A stretch of 64,000 nucleotides of DNA, taken from Pelobium manganitolerans. GTDB taxonomy: Bacteria > Bacteroidota > Bacteroidia > Sphingobacteriales > Sphingobacteriaceae. The first letter of the stretch is position 1, and each line of letters starts with the position of its first letter. The notes under the pieces were generated by a model. That model searched no databases, was not told where the DNA came from, and worked only from the letters and a program-made list of their open reading frames with translations. The position numbers and the translations under genes are program-made. The stretch spans positions 248,001-312,000 of the forward strand of contig NZ_MBTA01000025.1 of NCBI RefSeq assembly GCF_003609575.1. The letters run 5' to 3'. This document shows, in pieces, positions 16,633 through 31,131 of the stretch.

Positions 16633-17936
16633 TACGTTGCCTTTGTTTTTACTTTGTAACCAAATAATCCGAAATATAAAATGATGAGGAAACAGATAAG
16701 CGGGATGATGTAACCTGCCTGTATATCATCGTGTTTCATATCAATTAAAGTCCCCATCCCGTAAGGTAAAATTGCACCGCCAACAATAGACATTACCAGC
16801 CACGAAGAGCCGGTTTCGGTGTTCGATTTAAGATCAACAATACCCAATGCAAAAATGGTTGGGAACATAATAGACATGAAAAATCCGATGCCGCCCAAAG
16901 CGTAAATCACATAAATTCCGCTTCCATAAATTGCCACTGCGCATAGGATTACGCTTAAAACGCAATAGATAGAAAGCAGGACGTGATCTTTAACATATTT
17001 TAGGAAAAAAGTACCGATGAAACGACCTGCCATAAATAAAAAGCCGTAGATACCAAGGTAATAACCCGCCGTTTTCTCGTCCATTCCGGCGCCCTGCTCG
17101 GCCATACGGATAAAAAAACTAGTTACGCAAACCTGCGCACCCACATAAAAAAACTGCGCTACTACCGCCCAGCTTAGGTGCGAAAACTTTAAAACCGAGA
17201 AAAAGCCCGGCTTCACCTCCACCTCGGTATGTTCTGGCTTCATTGCCGGCAACTTCATAAAAATGAAAATAACCGCCACCAATAGTAACACGCTACCCAG
17301 CACAATGTAAGGCAGTTTTACTGACGACGCCTCGCTCATAAGGTAGGCCGAACGCTCTAGCTCTGGCATGGCTTCCATTTGCTCTGGCGTATAATTTTTG
17401 CCCGAAAGGATAAACAAAGAACCCACTACCGGGGCTACCATAGCCGCCAAGCCGTTAAAAGAAGCTGCCAAGTTTAAACGCTTTGAAGACGACTCTGGCG
17501 GACCTAAAATAGCGGCATAAGGGTTGGCGCTGGTTTCTAAAATGGTTAGTCCGCAACCAATTACAAACAACGCGAATAAAAATAGCTCGTAAGCGCGGGT
17601 ATTTGCTGCCGGCACAAATAAAAATGCACCCAAGGCAAACACCAATAAGCCGGTTACGATGCTGTTTTTGTATCCAAATTTTTTGATAATCATCCCGGCA
17701 GGGATAGCCATTACAAAATAAGCGAAAAACACCGCGGTATCAATTAAGGTAGATTGCCTGTTATTTAGTTGGCAAGCTTTTTTTAGATGCGGGATAAGGA
17801 TGGAATCCAGGTTGTGCGCCATTCCCCATAGAAAGAATAAAAGCGTTACTAAGATAAAGGGCAACAGGTATTTATTGCCTTTGCCTTGTTCGGTGGGCAC
17901 TTCGTGCAGATCGCCCAGTTGATTGGTTACTTGCAT
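16632..17936 (-). CDS. fucP: Major facilitator sugar permease, FucP type
   Basis: 434 aa with about twelve hydrophobic segments. The N-terminal FFLWGMAHNLDSILIPHLKKAC motif is typical of L-fucose:H+ symporter (FucP) proteins, as are IPAGMIIKKFGYKN and the centre LETSANPYAA. It would import a monosaccharide through the inner membrane by proton symport. Next to GH106, GH78 and GH127 genes, likely substrates are L-rhamnose, L-fucose or L-arabinose released by them. The start is supported by the start of the first cytoplasmic helix. A repeat-filled 125-bp spacer separates it from maoC. Confidence 0.88.
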   Translation of the reverse strand: MQVTNQLGDLHEVPTEQGKGNKYLLPFILVTLLFFLWGMAHNLDSILIPHLKKACQLNNRQSTLIDTAVFFAYFVMAIPAGMIIKKFGYKNSIVTGLLVFALGAFLFVPAANTRAYELFLFALFVIGCGLTILETSANPYAAILGPPESSSKRLNLAASFNGLAAMVAPVVGSLFILSGKNYTPEQMEAMPELERSAYLMSEASSVKLPYIVLGSVLLLVAVIFIFMKLPAMKPEHTEVEVKPGFFSVLKFSHLSWAVVAQFFYVGAQVCVTSFFIRMAEQGAGMDEKTAGYYLGIYGFLFMAGRFIGTFFLKYVKDHVLLSIYCVLSVILCAVAIYGSGIYVIYALGGIGFFMSIMFPTIFALGIVDLKSNTETGSSWLVMSIVGGAILPYGMGTLIDMKHDDIQAGYIIPLICFLIILYFGLFGYKVKTKAT

Positions 17937-18061
17937 ATTTCGTTTGTTAGGATTTAGTTGGTTAGGTGTTAGTTGGTTAGGTGGCTAGGAATTAGTCGGT
18001 TAGGGCTTAGGTGGTTGGTTAGCGTGCATCTTGCTACTTACTACTTGCTACTTACTACTTG
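17937..18061 (-). repeat. Tandem short-phrase repeats between maoC and fucP
   Basis: Two perfect tandem pairs are present in the plus-strand text: TTAGTTGGTTAGGTG twice (17954-17983) and TTGCTACTTACTAC twice (18031-18058), with degenerate units around them. The second type begins directly at the maoC stop (on the minus strand CAAGTAGTAAGTAGCAAGTA). The tract has stop codons in all frames and no ORF. Confidence 0.8.
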
Positions 18062-18511
18062 TTATTGCTCCCCTTTTCTGTTCACTAATAATAAATGATC
18101 GCACACTAAAACAACTTCGCCTTTTTGGTTGATAATTTCCACGTGCTCTGTTACGGTGCCCATTTCCGGCCGTTTATGGTCGCCCTTTTCGGTAATGGTA
18201 ATTTCCGAGTGGATGGTATCGCCAATGTGTACAGGTTTTACAAAGCGCATTTTATCATATCCGCGCGAAAAAGCTTCGGGGTTTATTTCTGATGCGGTTA
18301 AACCGATACCGATGCTGAATATCATGGTGCCATGTGCAATGCGCTGTTTAAAAGGTTGAGTTTTGCACCACTCGGCATCCATATGGTGCGGAAAAAAATC
18401 GCCCGTATGGCCGGCATGTACCACAAAATCTGTTTCGGTGATGGTCCGGCCTAAGGTTACCCGCTTATCGTTCAGTTGGTAATCTTCAAAAAAAGTTGAT
18501 TTTATAAACAT
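18062..18511 (-). CDS. MaoC-family (R)-specific enoyl-CoA hydratase/dehydratase
   Basis: 149 aa, a single hot-dog domain. The catalytic segment is visible as [22 protein letters not shown] (hydratase-2-like Asp/His), with the motif [13 protein letters not shown] and a long helix. The family reversibly hydrates enoyl-CoA or mesaconyl-type thioesters in the cytoplasm. Its place between an oxidoreductase and a sugar permease, close to two CoA-transferases, suggests a CoA-thioester step in breakdown of a sugar-derived or hydroxy acid. It is flanked on both sides by short-phrase repeat spacers. The substrate is unknown. Confidence 0.85.
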   Translation of the reverse strand: MFIKSTFFEDYQLNDKRVTLGRTITETDFVVHAGHTGDFFPHHMDAEWCKTQPFKQRIAHGTMIFSIGIGLTASEINPEAFSRGYDKMRFVKPVHIGDTIHSEITITEKGDHKRPEMGTVTEHVEIINQKGEVVLVCDHLLLVNRKGEQ

Positions 18512-18584
18512 GTTAGGTTTTTAGTTTATTAGGTTTTAGTTTGTCCGTTTGTTGGTCTTGATACTTGCTACTTTATACTTGCTA
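18512..18584 (-). repeat. Short-phrase repeats between the oxidoreductase and maoC genes
   Basis: Immediately after the oxidoreductase stop (18587-18585) the minus strand reads TAGCAAGTATAAAGTAGCAA, two imperfect 14-bp units. The part before the maoC ATG is built from ACTAAAACCTAA-like phrases. The two-part layout is the same as in the 17937-18061 spacer. Confidence 0.7.
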
Positions 18585-19628
18585 CTATTCTCCACTGCTC
18601 TCGTAACATTTTTCCACTACTTCCATAGTGCCTAAAACGTCTTGTACGCTGGCATGTAATATCGTGTCTGAGCCTTCTTTAAAGCGCATTAAGTTGGACA
18701 TTGTTCCAATAAAAGCTTCCGGAAACCAAGAACCTTCCAATTGTACTTTTTGCCATTCGTATTTCCCCTCTTCATTGCGGATGGTGTATTCAAAAACATC
18801 TGGCAAACCTTCCGGATAATTCATCAGCAAGCCCATTTTAGCTTTGATAGCGCCTTTTGTGCCCTCCCATTTGATATAGCTTTCTTCGTGCTGTGGACCA
18901 AACTCGTGGTCGTGGTTGGTATTGATTACCGCACGTAAATCATCACGGTAGTTCATTAAAATGGTAGAACGTGATGACGATAAGTCTTTGGCAGGATGCT
19001 TATAGGTATGTGCCTGAACAGATTTAGGGTTGCCCAAAAACGAGCGGATGCAGTCGATATAATGCACGCTGTGGAACAAAATCTCTAAACGCGGATGCCC
19101 TTTAATTACCGGAAACAGATGCCACGGTGTATTAACCGTAACTCTAAACTCTAAGTCGTACAAATCGCCAATTAAACCTTGGTTAATGATTGAACGCGCC
19201 GCCATTACAAATGGAGAAAAACGCAATTGGAAATTGATGGCGGCTACCAAATTTTTCCGTTCGCATACTTCCACAATTTCTTTTGCCTGCGCCAAATCAT
19301 TGCCCATTGGCTTTTGGATAAGCACGGCAGCACCGTTTGGCAGTTGCTCTAAAATCTCGATGTACTGATCCGGCAAAACCGTAATGTCATAAACCGCGTT
19401 CTCCGGAGCGTTCTTCACCGCGTCTGCCACACTTTCAAAAACATGAGGAATGCCAAAGGTCTCCGCAAAGTTTTGCGCTTTAGCAAGCGTTCGGTTGGTA
19501 ATCCCAAAAACCTCAAAACCGGCCATTTTATACGCCGGCAGGTGCGCATCTTTTACAATGCCGCTTGCGCCGATGATGATAATGGGTTGTTTGGTTTGGG
19601 GAAGCTGGGGTTTATAGGTGATTTGCAT
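18585..19628 (-). CDS. Gfo/Idh/MocA-family oxidoreductase
   Basis: 347 aa, cytoplasmic. An N-terminal NAD(P)-binding Rossmann fold is seen as IIIGASGIVKDAHLPAY. The usual EKP motif appears as QKP (LIQKPMGNDLA, about residue 105). The catalytic-side HSVHYIDCIRSFLG helix is conserved, and the C-terminal alpha/beta domain is complete. The family oxidises or reduces sugars, inositols and related polyols. In this cluster it probably acts on an imported sugar or its acid before the CoA-dependent steps. The EKP-to-QKP change is a mild deviation seen in some members. Confidence 0.85.
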   Translation of the reverse strand: MQITYKPQLPQTKQPIIIIGASGIVKDAHLPAYKMAGFEVFGITNRTLAKAQNFAETFGIPHVFESVADAVKNAPENAVYDITVLPDQYIEILEQLPNGAAVLIQKPMGNDLAQAKEIVEVCERKNLVAAINFQLRFSPFVMAARSIINQGLIGDLYDLEFRVTVNTPWHLFPVIKGHPRLEILFHSVHYIDCIRSFLGNPKSVQAHTYKHPAKDLSSSRSTILMNYRDDLRAVINTNHDHEFGPQHEESYIKWEGTKGAIKAKMGLLMNYPEGLPDVFEYTIRNEEGKYEWQKVQLEGSWFPEAFIGTMSNLMRFKEGSDTILHASVQDVLGTMEVVEKCYESSGE

Positions 19629-19691
19629 TTGGAAAAGTAAAAAATCAAAAGTTTAAAGTAAAAAAGCGCATTGTTAAAACTGAAGTTTAGT
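19629..19691 (-). repeat. A/T phrase-repeat spacer between the binding-protein and oxidoreductase genes
   Basis: The 63-bp spacer (plus strand) holds AAAAGTAAAAAATCAAAAGT followed by TTAAAGTAAAAAAG, imperfect units of AAAGTAAAA/TCAAAAG. Its style is that of the other operon spacers, but it could also be simple A-rich sequence. Confidence 0.4.
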
Positions 19692-20921
19692 TTATAATAG
19701 TTCCTGAATTTTAAATTGCGTTTTCTTCAACAAAACGGTTGAAGGGATATCTGTTATAACGGCCTGCAACACCATTTGGTCTATCAGCTCGGCTATTTGT
19801 GGCCAGTTTTTAATTTGCGGCAAGGTGCGCGCATTCTCGTGCATTTGTGCCAGTTGGTGGTAAAACGGGATTTCTGCGTTCACCTCTTCATCTGCCCAGG
19901 TGGATTTTCGGCAACCGATACCGCCTTCTTGCGTCAGCAATTTATCAGAACTGGCGCGAGTGGCAAAGCGCAGAAATTTGTAGGCCAAATCCTGATATTC
20001 GCTCCCTTTACCTATGGTATATAACCAGTACACATTTAATGATGCAGTTTGCCCGCCAGCTTCCGCCGGTAATTCGGCAATGTTCACCTTGCCTTTAATT
20101 TTAGATTCGGCAATCACCTCGCACATTGATGCAAAACCGAACCAGTTGATGGCTAAAGCAGCTTCGCCCTTGGCAAATGCCATACCCGCACCTACCGATC
20201 CAAAATTACGCGAACCGGGGTGACAGGCTTTCTCGTCATTCACCATTTTACGATAAAAATCGAGTGCGTTTACCGCAGTTTTATGGTGGATTTGTATCTG
20301 ACTTTTATCGTCTAATAAGCTGCCTCCGCGCGTCCACAGCTGTAAGCAAAAATCAAAAACCATGTTGTGGCCGTCTGGATAGTTGGCAAACACACAACCG
20401 TAAAGATTTTTATCGGGCCGGTTAAAGAAACGTGCGATATCACTAAACTGCTTCCACGTTTTAGGCACCTGCAAATCGTAGCCGTAAACGTTTTTAAAAT
20501 GCTCTTGCTCAGCTTCGTCCTCAAACAAATCTTTGCGGTAAATTAAACATTCGGGGCCGTCATGAAAAGGTAAGCCGTACGTTCCACCGTTTATTTGTTG
20601 CAATTTTAACAAAGAGTTGTGCCATCCATCCGGATAATTATCAGGTGAATTGTCTGCAATAAGCGGATTTAAATCCGCCACCGCATGTTTGTTAACGGCA
20701 TCTAAAATCCAGTCGGTATTTAAGTGTGCAATATCCCAATAACCATCTTTTAACCCATTTTGGGTAATGGTTTGGTAGTACAAATCGTGCAACTCAAAAG
20801 CCACCATTTCTACGGCAACATCTATTTTATATTCTTCTACAAAAGCATTCCAAAGCTTTTCTAACGCGCTTTCAAAAGGTGCAAACTTGCGTACCGCAAT
20901 CCTGAATTTTCTTTTGGCCAT
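19692..20921 (-). CDS. Extracellular solute-binding-protein-like, without signal peptide (copy 1)
   Basis: 409 aa, with the fold signatures of family-1 ABC solute-binding proteins: GYWDIAHLNTDW, GGTYGLPFHDGPECLIYRKDLF, and a C-terminal segment TQEGGIGCRKSTW. The N-terminus (MAKRKFRIAVRKFAPFE) has no signal peptide or lipobox. The start is fixed by its position 1 bp after the CoA-transferase stop. No ABC permease or ATPase is nearby. It therefore seems cytoplasmic, perhaps a ligand sensor, chaperone-like carrier or enzyme helper. The family is clear; the function here is unknown. Confidence 0.8.
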   Translation of the reverse strand: MAKRKFRIAVRKFAPFESALEKLWNAFVEEYKIDVAVEMVAFELHDLYYQTITQNGLKDGYWDIAHLNTDWILDAVNKHAVADLNPLIADNSPDNYPDGWHNSLLKLQQINGGTYGLPFHDGPECLIYRKDLFEDEAEQEHFKNVYGYDLQVPKTWKQFSDIARFFNRPDKNLYGCVFANYPDGHNMVFDFCLQLWTRGGSLLDDKSQIQIHHKTAVNALDFYRKMVNDEKACHPGSRNFGSVGAGMAFAKGEAALAINWFGFASMCEVIAESKIKGKVNIAELPAEAGGQTASLNVYWLYTIGKGSEYQDLAYKFLRFATRASSDKLLTQEGGIGCRKSTWADEEVNAEIPFYHQLAQMHENARTLPQIKNWPQIAELIDQMVLQAVITDIPSTVLLKKTQFKIQELL

Positions 20922-20922
20922 T

Positions 20923-22059
20923 TTAGTCGATAAATTCCTTGATAATTTTTTCGTTATCCTGCCCTAATTTAGGCGAACCTTTATCAGCAATGAAACTTTC
21001 TCCGTCAATTTTTATCGGGCAACGCGTAGTTTTGTAGCGGTAACCGTCTTGCATTTGTACTTCCTGCACAAAATCCAGCACTTTAAATCCTTCTTGTGCA
21101 AACAATTGCTCGTAGTTTAAAACATCAGAACACCAAATATCTGCCGGCTCTAAAATATTAAGCCAGTACGCAGTATCCTGCGTTTTAAGGTGCTTTGCCA
21201 AAACCTCTTTAATCTCGTTTCTCAATTCAAAACGGTTTTCGGGATAAGCCTGCAAAGCATCGCAAGCCAATAAATTCGCCAAAACCGGAATTTCGCCCAT
21301 GGCTAAAGCCAGGTAACCATTTTTGGTTTCGTATATGCCGTAAGGTGCGCCTAAATACGCATTTGCGTTATTGCTTTTGCTACGTTGTGGCAACTCGCCA
21401 CCATCGTTATAAAAGGTGGTGATGGTTTCAAACTGAAAATCAAAAGCCGACTCGAGCATGCTCACCTGTACCAAGGCGCCTGTTTGGTGCATAACTTTAC
21501 GGTAAAGCGCTGCTAAAATTCCCTGTGCCAAATGTGCGCCGGCCAGCATATCAACAATGGAAAGCCCCATTGGCACCGGGCCATCGCCGTCATTTCCGTT
21601 GAGCCAAGTGAGTGCGGTTAAAGACTGCAACAGCAAATCTTGCCCGGGCATGGCTTTTAAAGTACCATTTGCGCCAAAGCCAGAGATTTCGCCATACACT
21701 ACCTGCGGATTAATCGCTTTTACATCCTCATAACTTAAACCTACGCGCTCCATTACGCCAGGCCGAAAGTTATGTAACACCACATCTGCCTTCGCCAAAA
21801 GCTTTTTTAGCTTGGCTAGCTCTTCGGGCTGCTTAAAATCTATAGCAAAAGATTCTTTATTGCGGTTGATGGTATGAAAAACGGACGATTCGCCGTTCAT
21901 AATTAAGTCTGAAGTATAAAGGGTGCGACAGATATCGCCGGTGCCCGGTTTTTCAATTTTGATGACGCGCGCCCCCAAATCGGCTAAACGTAAACTCGCC
22001 GACGGGCCAGATAAAAACTGGCTAAAATCTACTACTAAATAATCTTGAAGTGGCTTCAT
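20923..22059 (-). CDS. CaiB/BaiF-family (class III) CoA-transferase, copy 1
   Basis: 378 aa, close to the family length. The N-terminal CoA-binding part is VVDFSQFLSGPSASLRLADLGARVIKIEKP, followed by VVLHNFRPGVMERVGL. The catalytic Asp is most likely Asp141 in PGQDLLLQSL. The family moves CoA between carboxylic acids through acyl-aspartyl intermediates in the cytoplasm. It is tightly packed between the second CoA-transferase and a solute-binding-like gene (0-1 bp spacing). The pair of paralogues may form a heteromer or act on two acids. The acid is not predictable. Confidence 0.88.
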   Translation of the reverse strand: MKPLQDYLVVDFSQFLSGPSASLRLADLGARVIKIEKPGTGDICRTLYTSDLIMNGESSVFHTINRNKESFAIDFKQPEELAKLKKLLAKADVVLHNFRPGVMERVGLSYEDVKAINPQVVYGEISGFGANGTLKAMPGQDLLLQSLTALTWLNGNDGDGPVPMGLSIVDMLAGAHLAQGILAALYRKVMHQTGALVQVSMLESAFDFQFETITTFYNDGGELPQRSKSNNANAYLGAPYGIYETKNGYLALAMGEIPVLANLLACDALQAYPENRFELRNEIKEVLAKHLKTQDTAYWLNILEPADIWCSDVLNYEQLFAQEGFKVLDFVQEVQMQDGYRYKTTRCPIKIDGESFIADKGSPKLGQDNEKIIKEFID

Positions 22060-23193
22060 CTAATTGTTTATTAAAGCGGCTAGGGTTTGGTTATGCTCGC
22101 CAACTTTGGGCGCCGATTTTTTACTGGTTAAAATTTCACCATCCAATTGTATTGGGCATCTGGTGGTCACCAAGCTATGGCCGGGTAAATCTAGCGTTTG
22201 CTTCATCTGCATCCCAAAATCAAATTTGTCTAAAGTTTCATAATCTAACACTTCGCCACACCACACACCTTTTGAACCTAACAAATTAAGCCAATGAGCG
22301 GTATCCTGGCCGCGTAGCTTTTGCGCTATCAGCTGGCGGATCTCATCGCGGTGCGAAAACCATGTTTTTGAATCGGCGTAAGCAGAAAAATCTAAATCTA
22401 AAAGCTGGCCGATGTATAATAAATTGCCCATGGCTAGTGCCAAATAACCGTTTTGGGTTTGATAAACACCGTACGGCGCACTTAAAAAAGCGTGTGCGCT
22501 GCCGTTAACATCTCCGCGCTCGGGGATTTGCCCGCCATCATTCAGGTAGGATGTAATGGCCTCAAACTGCACATCCAAAACCGACTCCAGCAAGCTTACT
22601 TCTACCAAAACGCCTTTACCGGTTTTAGCCCGCTTTAACAGCGCTGCCAAAACACCTTGCACCAAATGGTTGCCACACATAATATCGGCAACGGAAAGCC
22701 CAAAAGGCACCGGCGCCTGACTTTTTTTACCGCTAAGCCAAGCCAAGCCGGAGAGCGACTGCACCAACAAATCTTGCCCCGGTTTACGCGCCCAAGGTCC
22801 TTTAGTGCCGTAACCGGTAACCATTCCGTATACGATTTTCGGGTTTATAGCTAAAACGTCTTGATAAGTGAGGCCTATTTTTTCCATCACGCCCGAGCGG
22901 AAATTATGCGTCATCACATCGGCTTTGGCAATCAGTTTTTTTACCAAAGCAACATCGTCTGCATTTTTTAAATCTGCCGCAAAAGACTCTTTATTTCTGT
23001 TGATGGTATGAAAAAGCAAGCTGCTTTCGTCCACAAAAAGGTCTTTAATACTCAGCTGCCGGCAAGCTTCGCCTTTCACCGGTCGCTCAATTTTAATAAC
23101 GCGGGCACCCAAATCTGCCAATTTTAAACCCGCAGACGGTCCGGCCAAAAACTGGCAAAATTCCAACACAACTAATCCTTCTAGTGGCCTCAT
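22060..23193 (-). CDS. CaiB/BaiF-family (class III) CoA-transferase, copy 2
   Basis: 377 aa, a clear paralogue of the next gene: VLEFCQFLAGPSAGLKLADLGARVIKIERP, HNFRSGVMEKIGL, and catalytic Asp141 in PGQDLLVQSLSGL. The two copies align without gaps around the active site, so a tandem duplication followed by divergence is likely. Its ATG overlaps the stop of the upstream solute-binding-like gene by 4 bp (ATGA), showing translational coupling. The CoA-transferase family is secure; the donor and acceptor acids are unknown. Confidence 0.88.
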   Translation of the reverse strand: MRPLEGLVVLEFCQFLAGPSAGLKLADLGARVIKIERPVKGEACRQLSIKDLFVDESSLLFHTINRNKESFAADLKNADDVALVKKLIAKADVMTHNFRSGVMEKIGLTYQDVLAINPKIVYGMVTGYGTKGPWARKPGQDLLVQSLSGLAWLSGKKSQAPVPFGLSVADIMCGNHLVQGVLAALLKRAKTGKGVLVEVSLLESVLDVQFEAITSYLNDGGQIPERGDVNGSAHAFLSAPYGVYQTQNGYLALAMGNLLYIGQLLDLDFSAYADSKTWFSHRDEIRQLIAQKLRGQDTAHWLNLLGSKGVWCGEVLDYETLDKFDFGMQMKQTLDLPGHSLVTTRCPIQLDGEILTSKKSAPKVGEHNQTLAALINN

Positions 23194-24344
23194 GCAGTTT
23201 GTAAGTTTAAAGAATGATGATAAAGCTCATCTAGCTGGTTTAAAACGCTTTCCTCACTGCCACCGTTCATTAAATAATTGCGCACAACGTCACCGGCATG
23301 ATCCTGAAAATCCATGTGGCCAGAATAGCGCGGACGTAAAAATGCACGCTCTAACGCCGGCAAGGTATTTTTAAAATATTGATGCGTGTAAGCATTTATT
23401 TTTTCGCTAGTCCAAGCTTTTAAATGCCCCGGCTGCCCGCCATTATCTGTAAATAAATGCTCTTGCACGGTTGCCGAACCTGTAAATTGAGCGTATGCTA
23501 CGGCTTCTGCCTGATGTTTGCAATACGCCGAAACCGCCAAACCGGTACCGCCCAAGGTGCTGCACATAGCTTTGCCATTTACGCTTACCAAATCGTAAAA
23601 ATGGAGTACATTTTTAGCGTAGCCCTCGCGTGCGTAGTTAGAGTAGCCATAAGCAAAAGGGCAATAGGCAATATCATTTGTATTTACCATAGCCTCATAT
23701 ACTTTTATTGGATTACGCTCAAAATTCTCGGGAGCAATATGGCTGGCCAGCTCTCTAAACATTTTTAGAGCTTTGACACCTGTTTCGACAGAAATTACGC
23801 GCTCTTCTGACTGGAAAGGCGCTTCGTCCAAACTGCAGCAGAACATATAAAAGCTCATCAGCAAATCAATAGGGATACCTGCAAAAGCCACCAGGCCCTT
23901 TTTTGTCAAAGCCAGCAAGTCATCAAAAGTTTGCGGAACGGTGAGACCATTTCTTTCTAAAATATCTAAACGTGCAGATGCAACGGGTGTTGCCGCATCA
24001 ATTGGCAATGCCCAAAGCTTGTTTTTAAACACATAACTTTCATAAGATTTGCCCACCGAATTTGCTTGCTGATCGGCAATGTAGCTTGCAGGCATAAAAT
24101 CCGACAAAGGCAAAATCACCTCTGTTTGCGCACCAAATCCCGTCCACGGATGGTCTATCACCAACAAATCAAAACGCTTTGCCAAATCTTCGATAGAGGC
24201 ATCGGCGAAAGCCTGTAAACTTCTTTTTTCCCAGCTAATCTCCACATCGGGATAAAGTTCGCTGAACCGTTGCGCAGTGGCTACCATTGGCACAAGCCCC
24301 CTGCTATGGTTCCAAGTAATCCCCTTTAACTTTTTAATACTCAT
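23190..24344 (-). CDS. Extracellular solute-binding-protein-like, without signal peptide (copy 2)
   Basis: 384 aa, only distantly similar to the copy at 19692-20921. Signatures are FDLLVIDHPWTGFG, KLWALPIDAATPVASARLDILERNGL and a C-terminal DNGGQPGHLKAW. The N-terminus MSIKKLKGITWNHSRG has no export signal, and the start lies 5 bp after the beta-galactosidase stop, leaving no room for one. Two such proteins bracket the two CoA-transferases. Both could bind the same pathway intermediate inside the cell. The family call is good, the role unknown. Confidence 0.78.
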   Translation of the reverse strand: MSIKKLKGITWNHSRGLVPMVATAQRFSELYPDVEISWEKRSLQAFADASIEDLAKRFDLLVIDHPWTGFGAQTEVILPLSDFMPASYIADQQANSVGKSYESYVFKNKLWALPIDAATPVASARLDILERNGLTVPQTFDDLLALTKKGLVAFAGIPIDLLMSFYMFCCSLDEAPFQSEERVISVETGVKALKMFRELASHIAPENFERNPIKVYEAMVNTNDIAYCPFAYGYSNYAREGYAKNVLHFYDLVSVNGKAMCSTLGGTGLAVSAYCKHQAEAVAYAQFTGSATVQEHLFTDNGGQPGHLKAWTSEKINAYTHQYFKNTLPALERAFLRPRYSGHMDFQDHAGDVVRNYLMNGGSEESVLNQLDELYHHSLNLQTA

Positions 24345-24349
24345 TTATA

Positions 24350-30017
<5,668 letters not shown>

Positions 30018-30018
<1 letters not shown>

Positions 30019-31130
30019 TATTTACTTTCCTTGTTAAAAGGTAAAAATTGTATGTTGCTAGTTCCTAAATCTTTAGAAGTGGCTACTGCAATGCCCCTTT
30101 GGTCGTTTTGGTTAACGGCACAATAAAAATGGTAAACCACACCTTTATGTTTTAACACGTAAGATTTGTGTGCGTAAAGTGCATCATAATCTTTTGACGA
30201 GGCAATTAAGTTTTCTCCCTGCCAATCGGTCCAGTGAATTAAATCTTTTGATACTGCAAAACGGTTAAACGCTCCTTTTCTATCTTCCCAAAACGCCCCG
30301 AAATAAAACATCACGTAATTGCCGCCCATTTTTTGGATAACTGCATCTCCGGTAATCCCCACCGGATGGTGCACCACAGGCTCTGTTTTAAAACGTTTCC
30401 AGTTTACCATATCGTCAGACACAGCCATGCCAATGCGCTCGTACCACCTGGTTTTTTTATTGTTAGCTAAAGAATCGCCAACAGCATTGTAATACATCAC
30501 AAAACGGTGACCGGTGAAACGCTCTTTATCTTCAATTACACTGCTTTTAAACAATTTATGGCGGTTCTCCCACCAGCGCACATCAGCATCCAAAGACGAT
30601 AAAACAGGTTTTGGCAAACGCTGCCACTCGTGCGCCACCCAAGGTTTATGCTTAGTAAAAGCCATCCCGATAGAAAGCGGCTCTACTTCATACCCGCGCT
30701 CTTTACCGCCAAAATACGACATCCAGTATTTACCATCGTATTTATTAAGCTTGTACTTACCGCCCCATTTCATATCTACCAAAGCGTTGTAGCCTGCTTT
30801 TTGGTTGGCATCCCAGACATCTTCATCAGAAAAAGAAAGTTGCTTGCCCTCGTTTTTCCAGTTTAACAAATCTTTACTGCTGGCCAGCCAGGTTTCGTAA
30901 CCGCGCCCGTCGTAAATAAGATAACTCATATACCACTTTCCGCCTTTACGAAAAATTGTGGGGCAGTCCATCTTTTTATCATTGCTTTGCGGCACCATCA
31001 CTAAACCGTATTTATAAGGCGTTTTCACTTCCTCGTAAATCTGTTGCATGGTTTCCGCATCAACTTGCTGTTGCGCCCGTGCGGGCAAGTAAAGCATCAG
31101 CAATAAAAGCAATGGGCTTAATTTTATCAT
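30018..31130 (-). CDS. Secreted five-bladed beta-propeller glycosidase, GH43-like
   Basis: The start is taken at ATG 31130 (370 aa), 1 bp after the GH78 stop; the signal peptide is MIKLSPLLLLLMLYLPARAQ. Propeller blades are seen as repeats of the type GGKWYMSYLIYDGRGYETWLA, KYWMSYFGG and GNYVMFYFGAF, each with a following SKDLIHW or SDDMVNW element, as in GH43/GH62-type folds. The first blade holds MDCPTIFRKGGKW with a candidate catalytic Asp. Family members are often arabinofuranosidases or galactosidases. The exact CAZy family cannot be set from sequence reading alone. Confidence 0.75.
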
Positions 31131-31131
31131 C

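Noticed and set aside
17941-18060. A small CRISPR array
   Set aside because: Units are 14-15 bp, directly tandem and degenerate, with no constant-length unique spacers and no cas genes.
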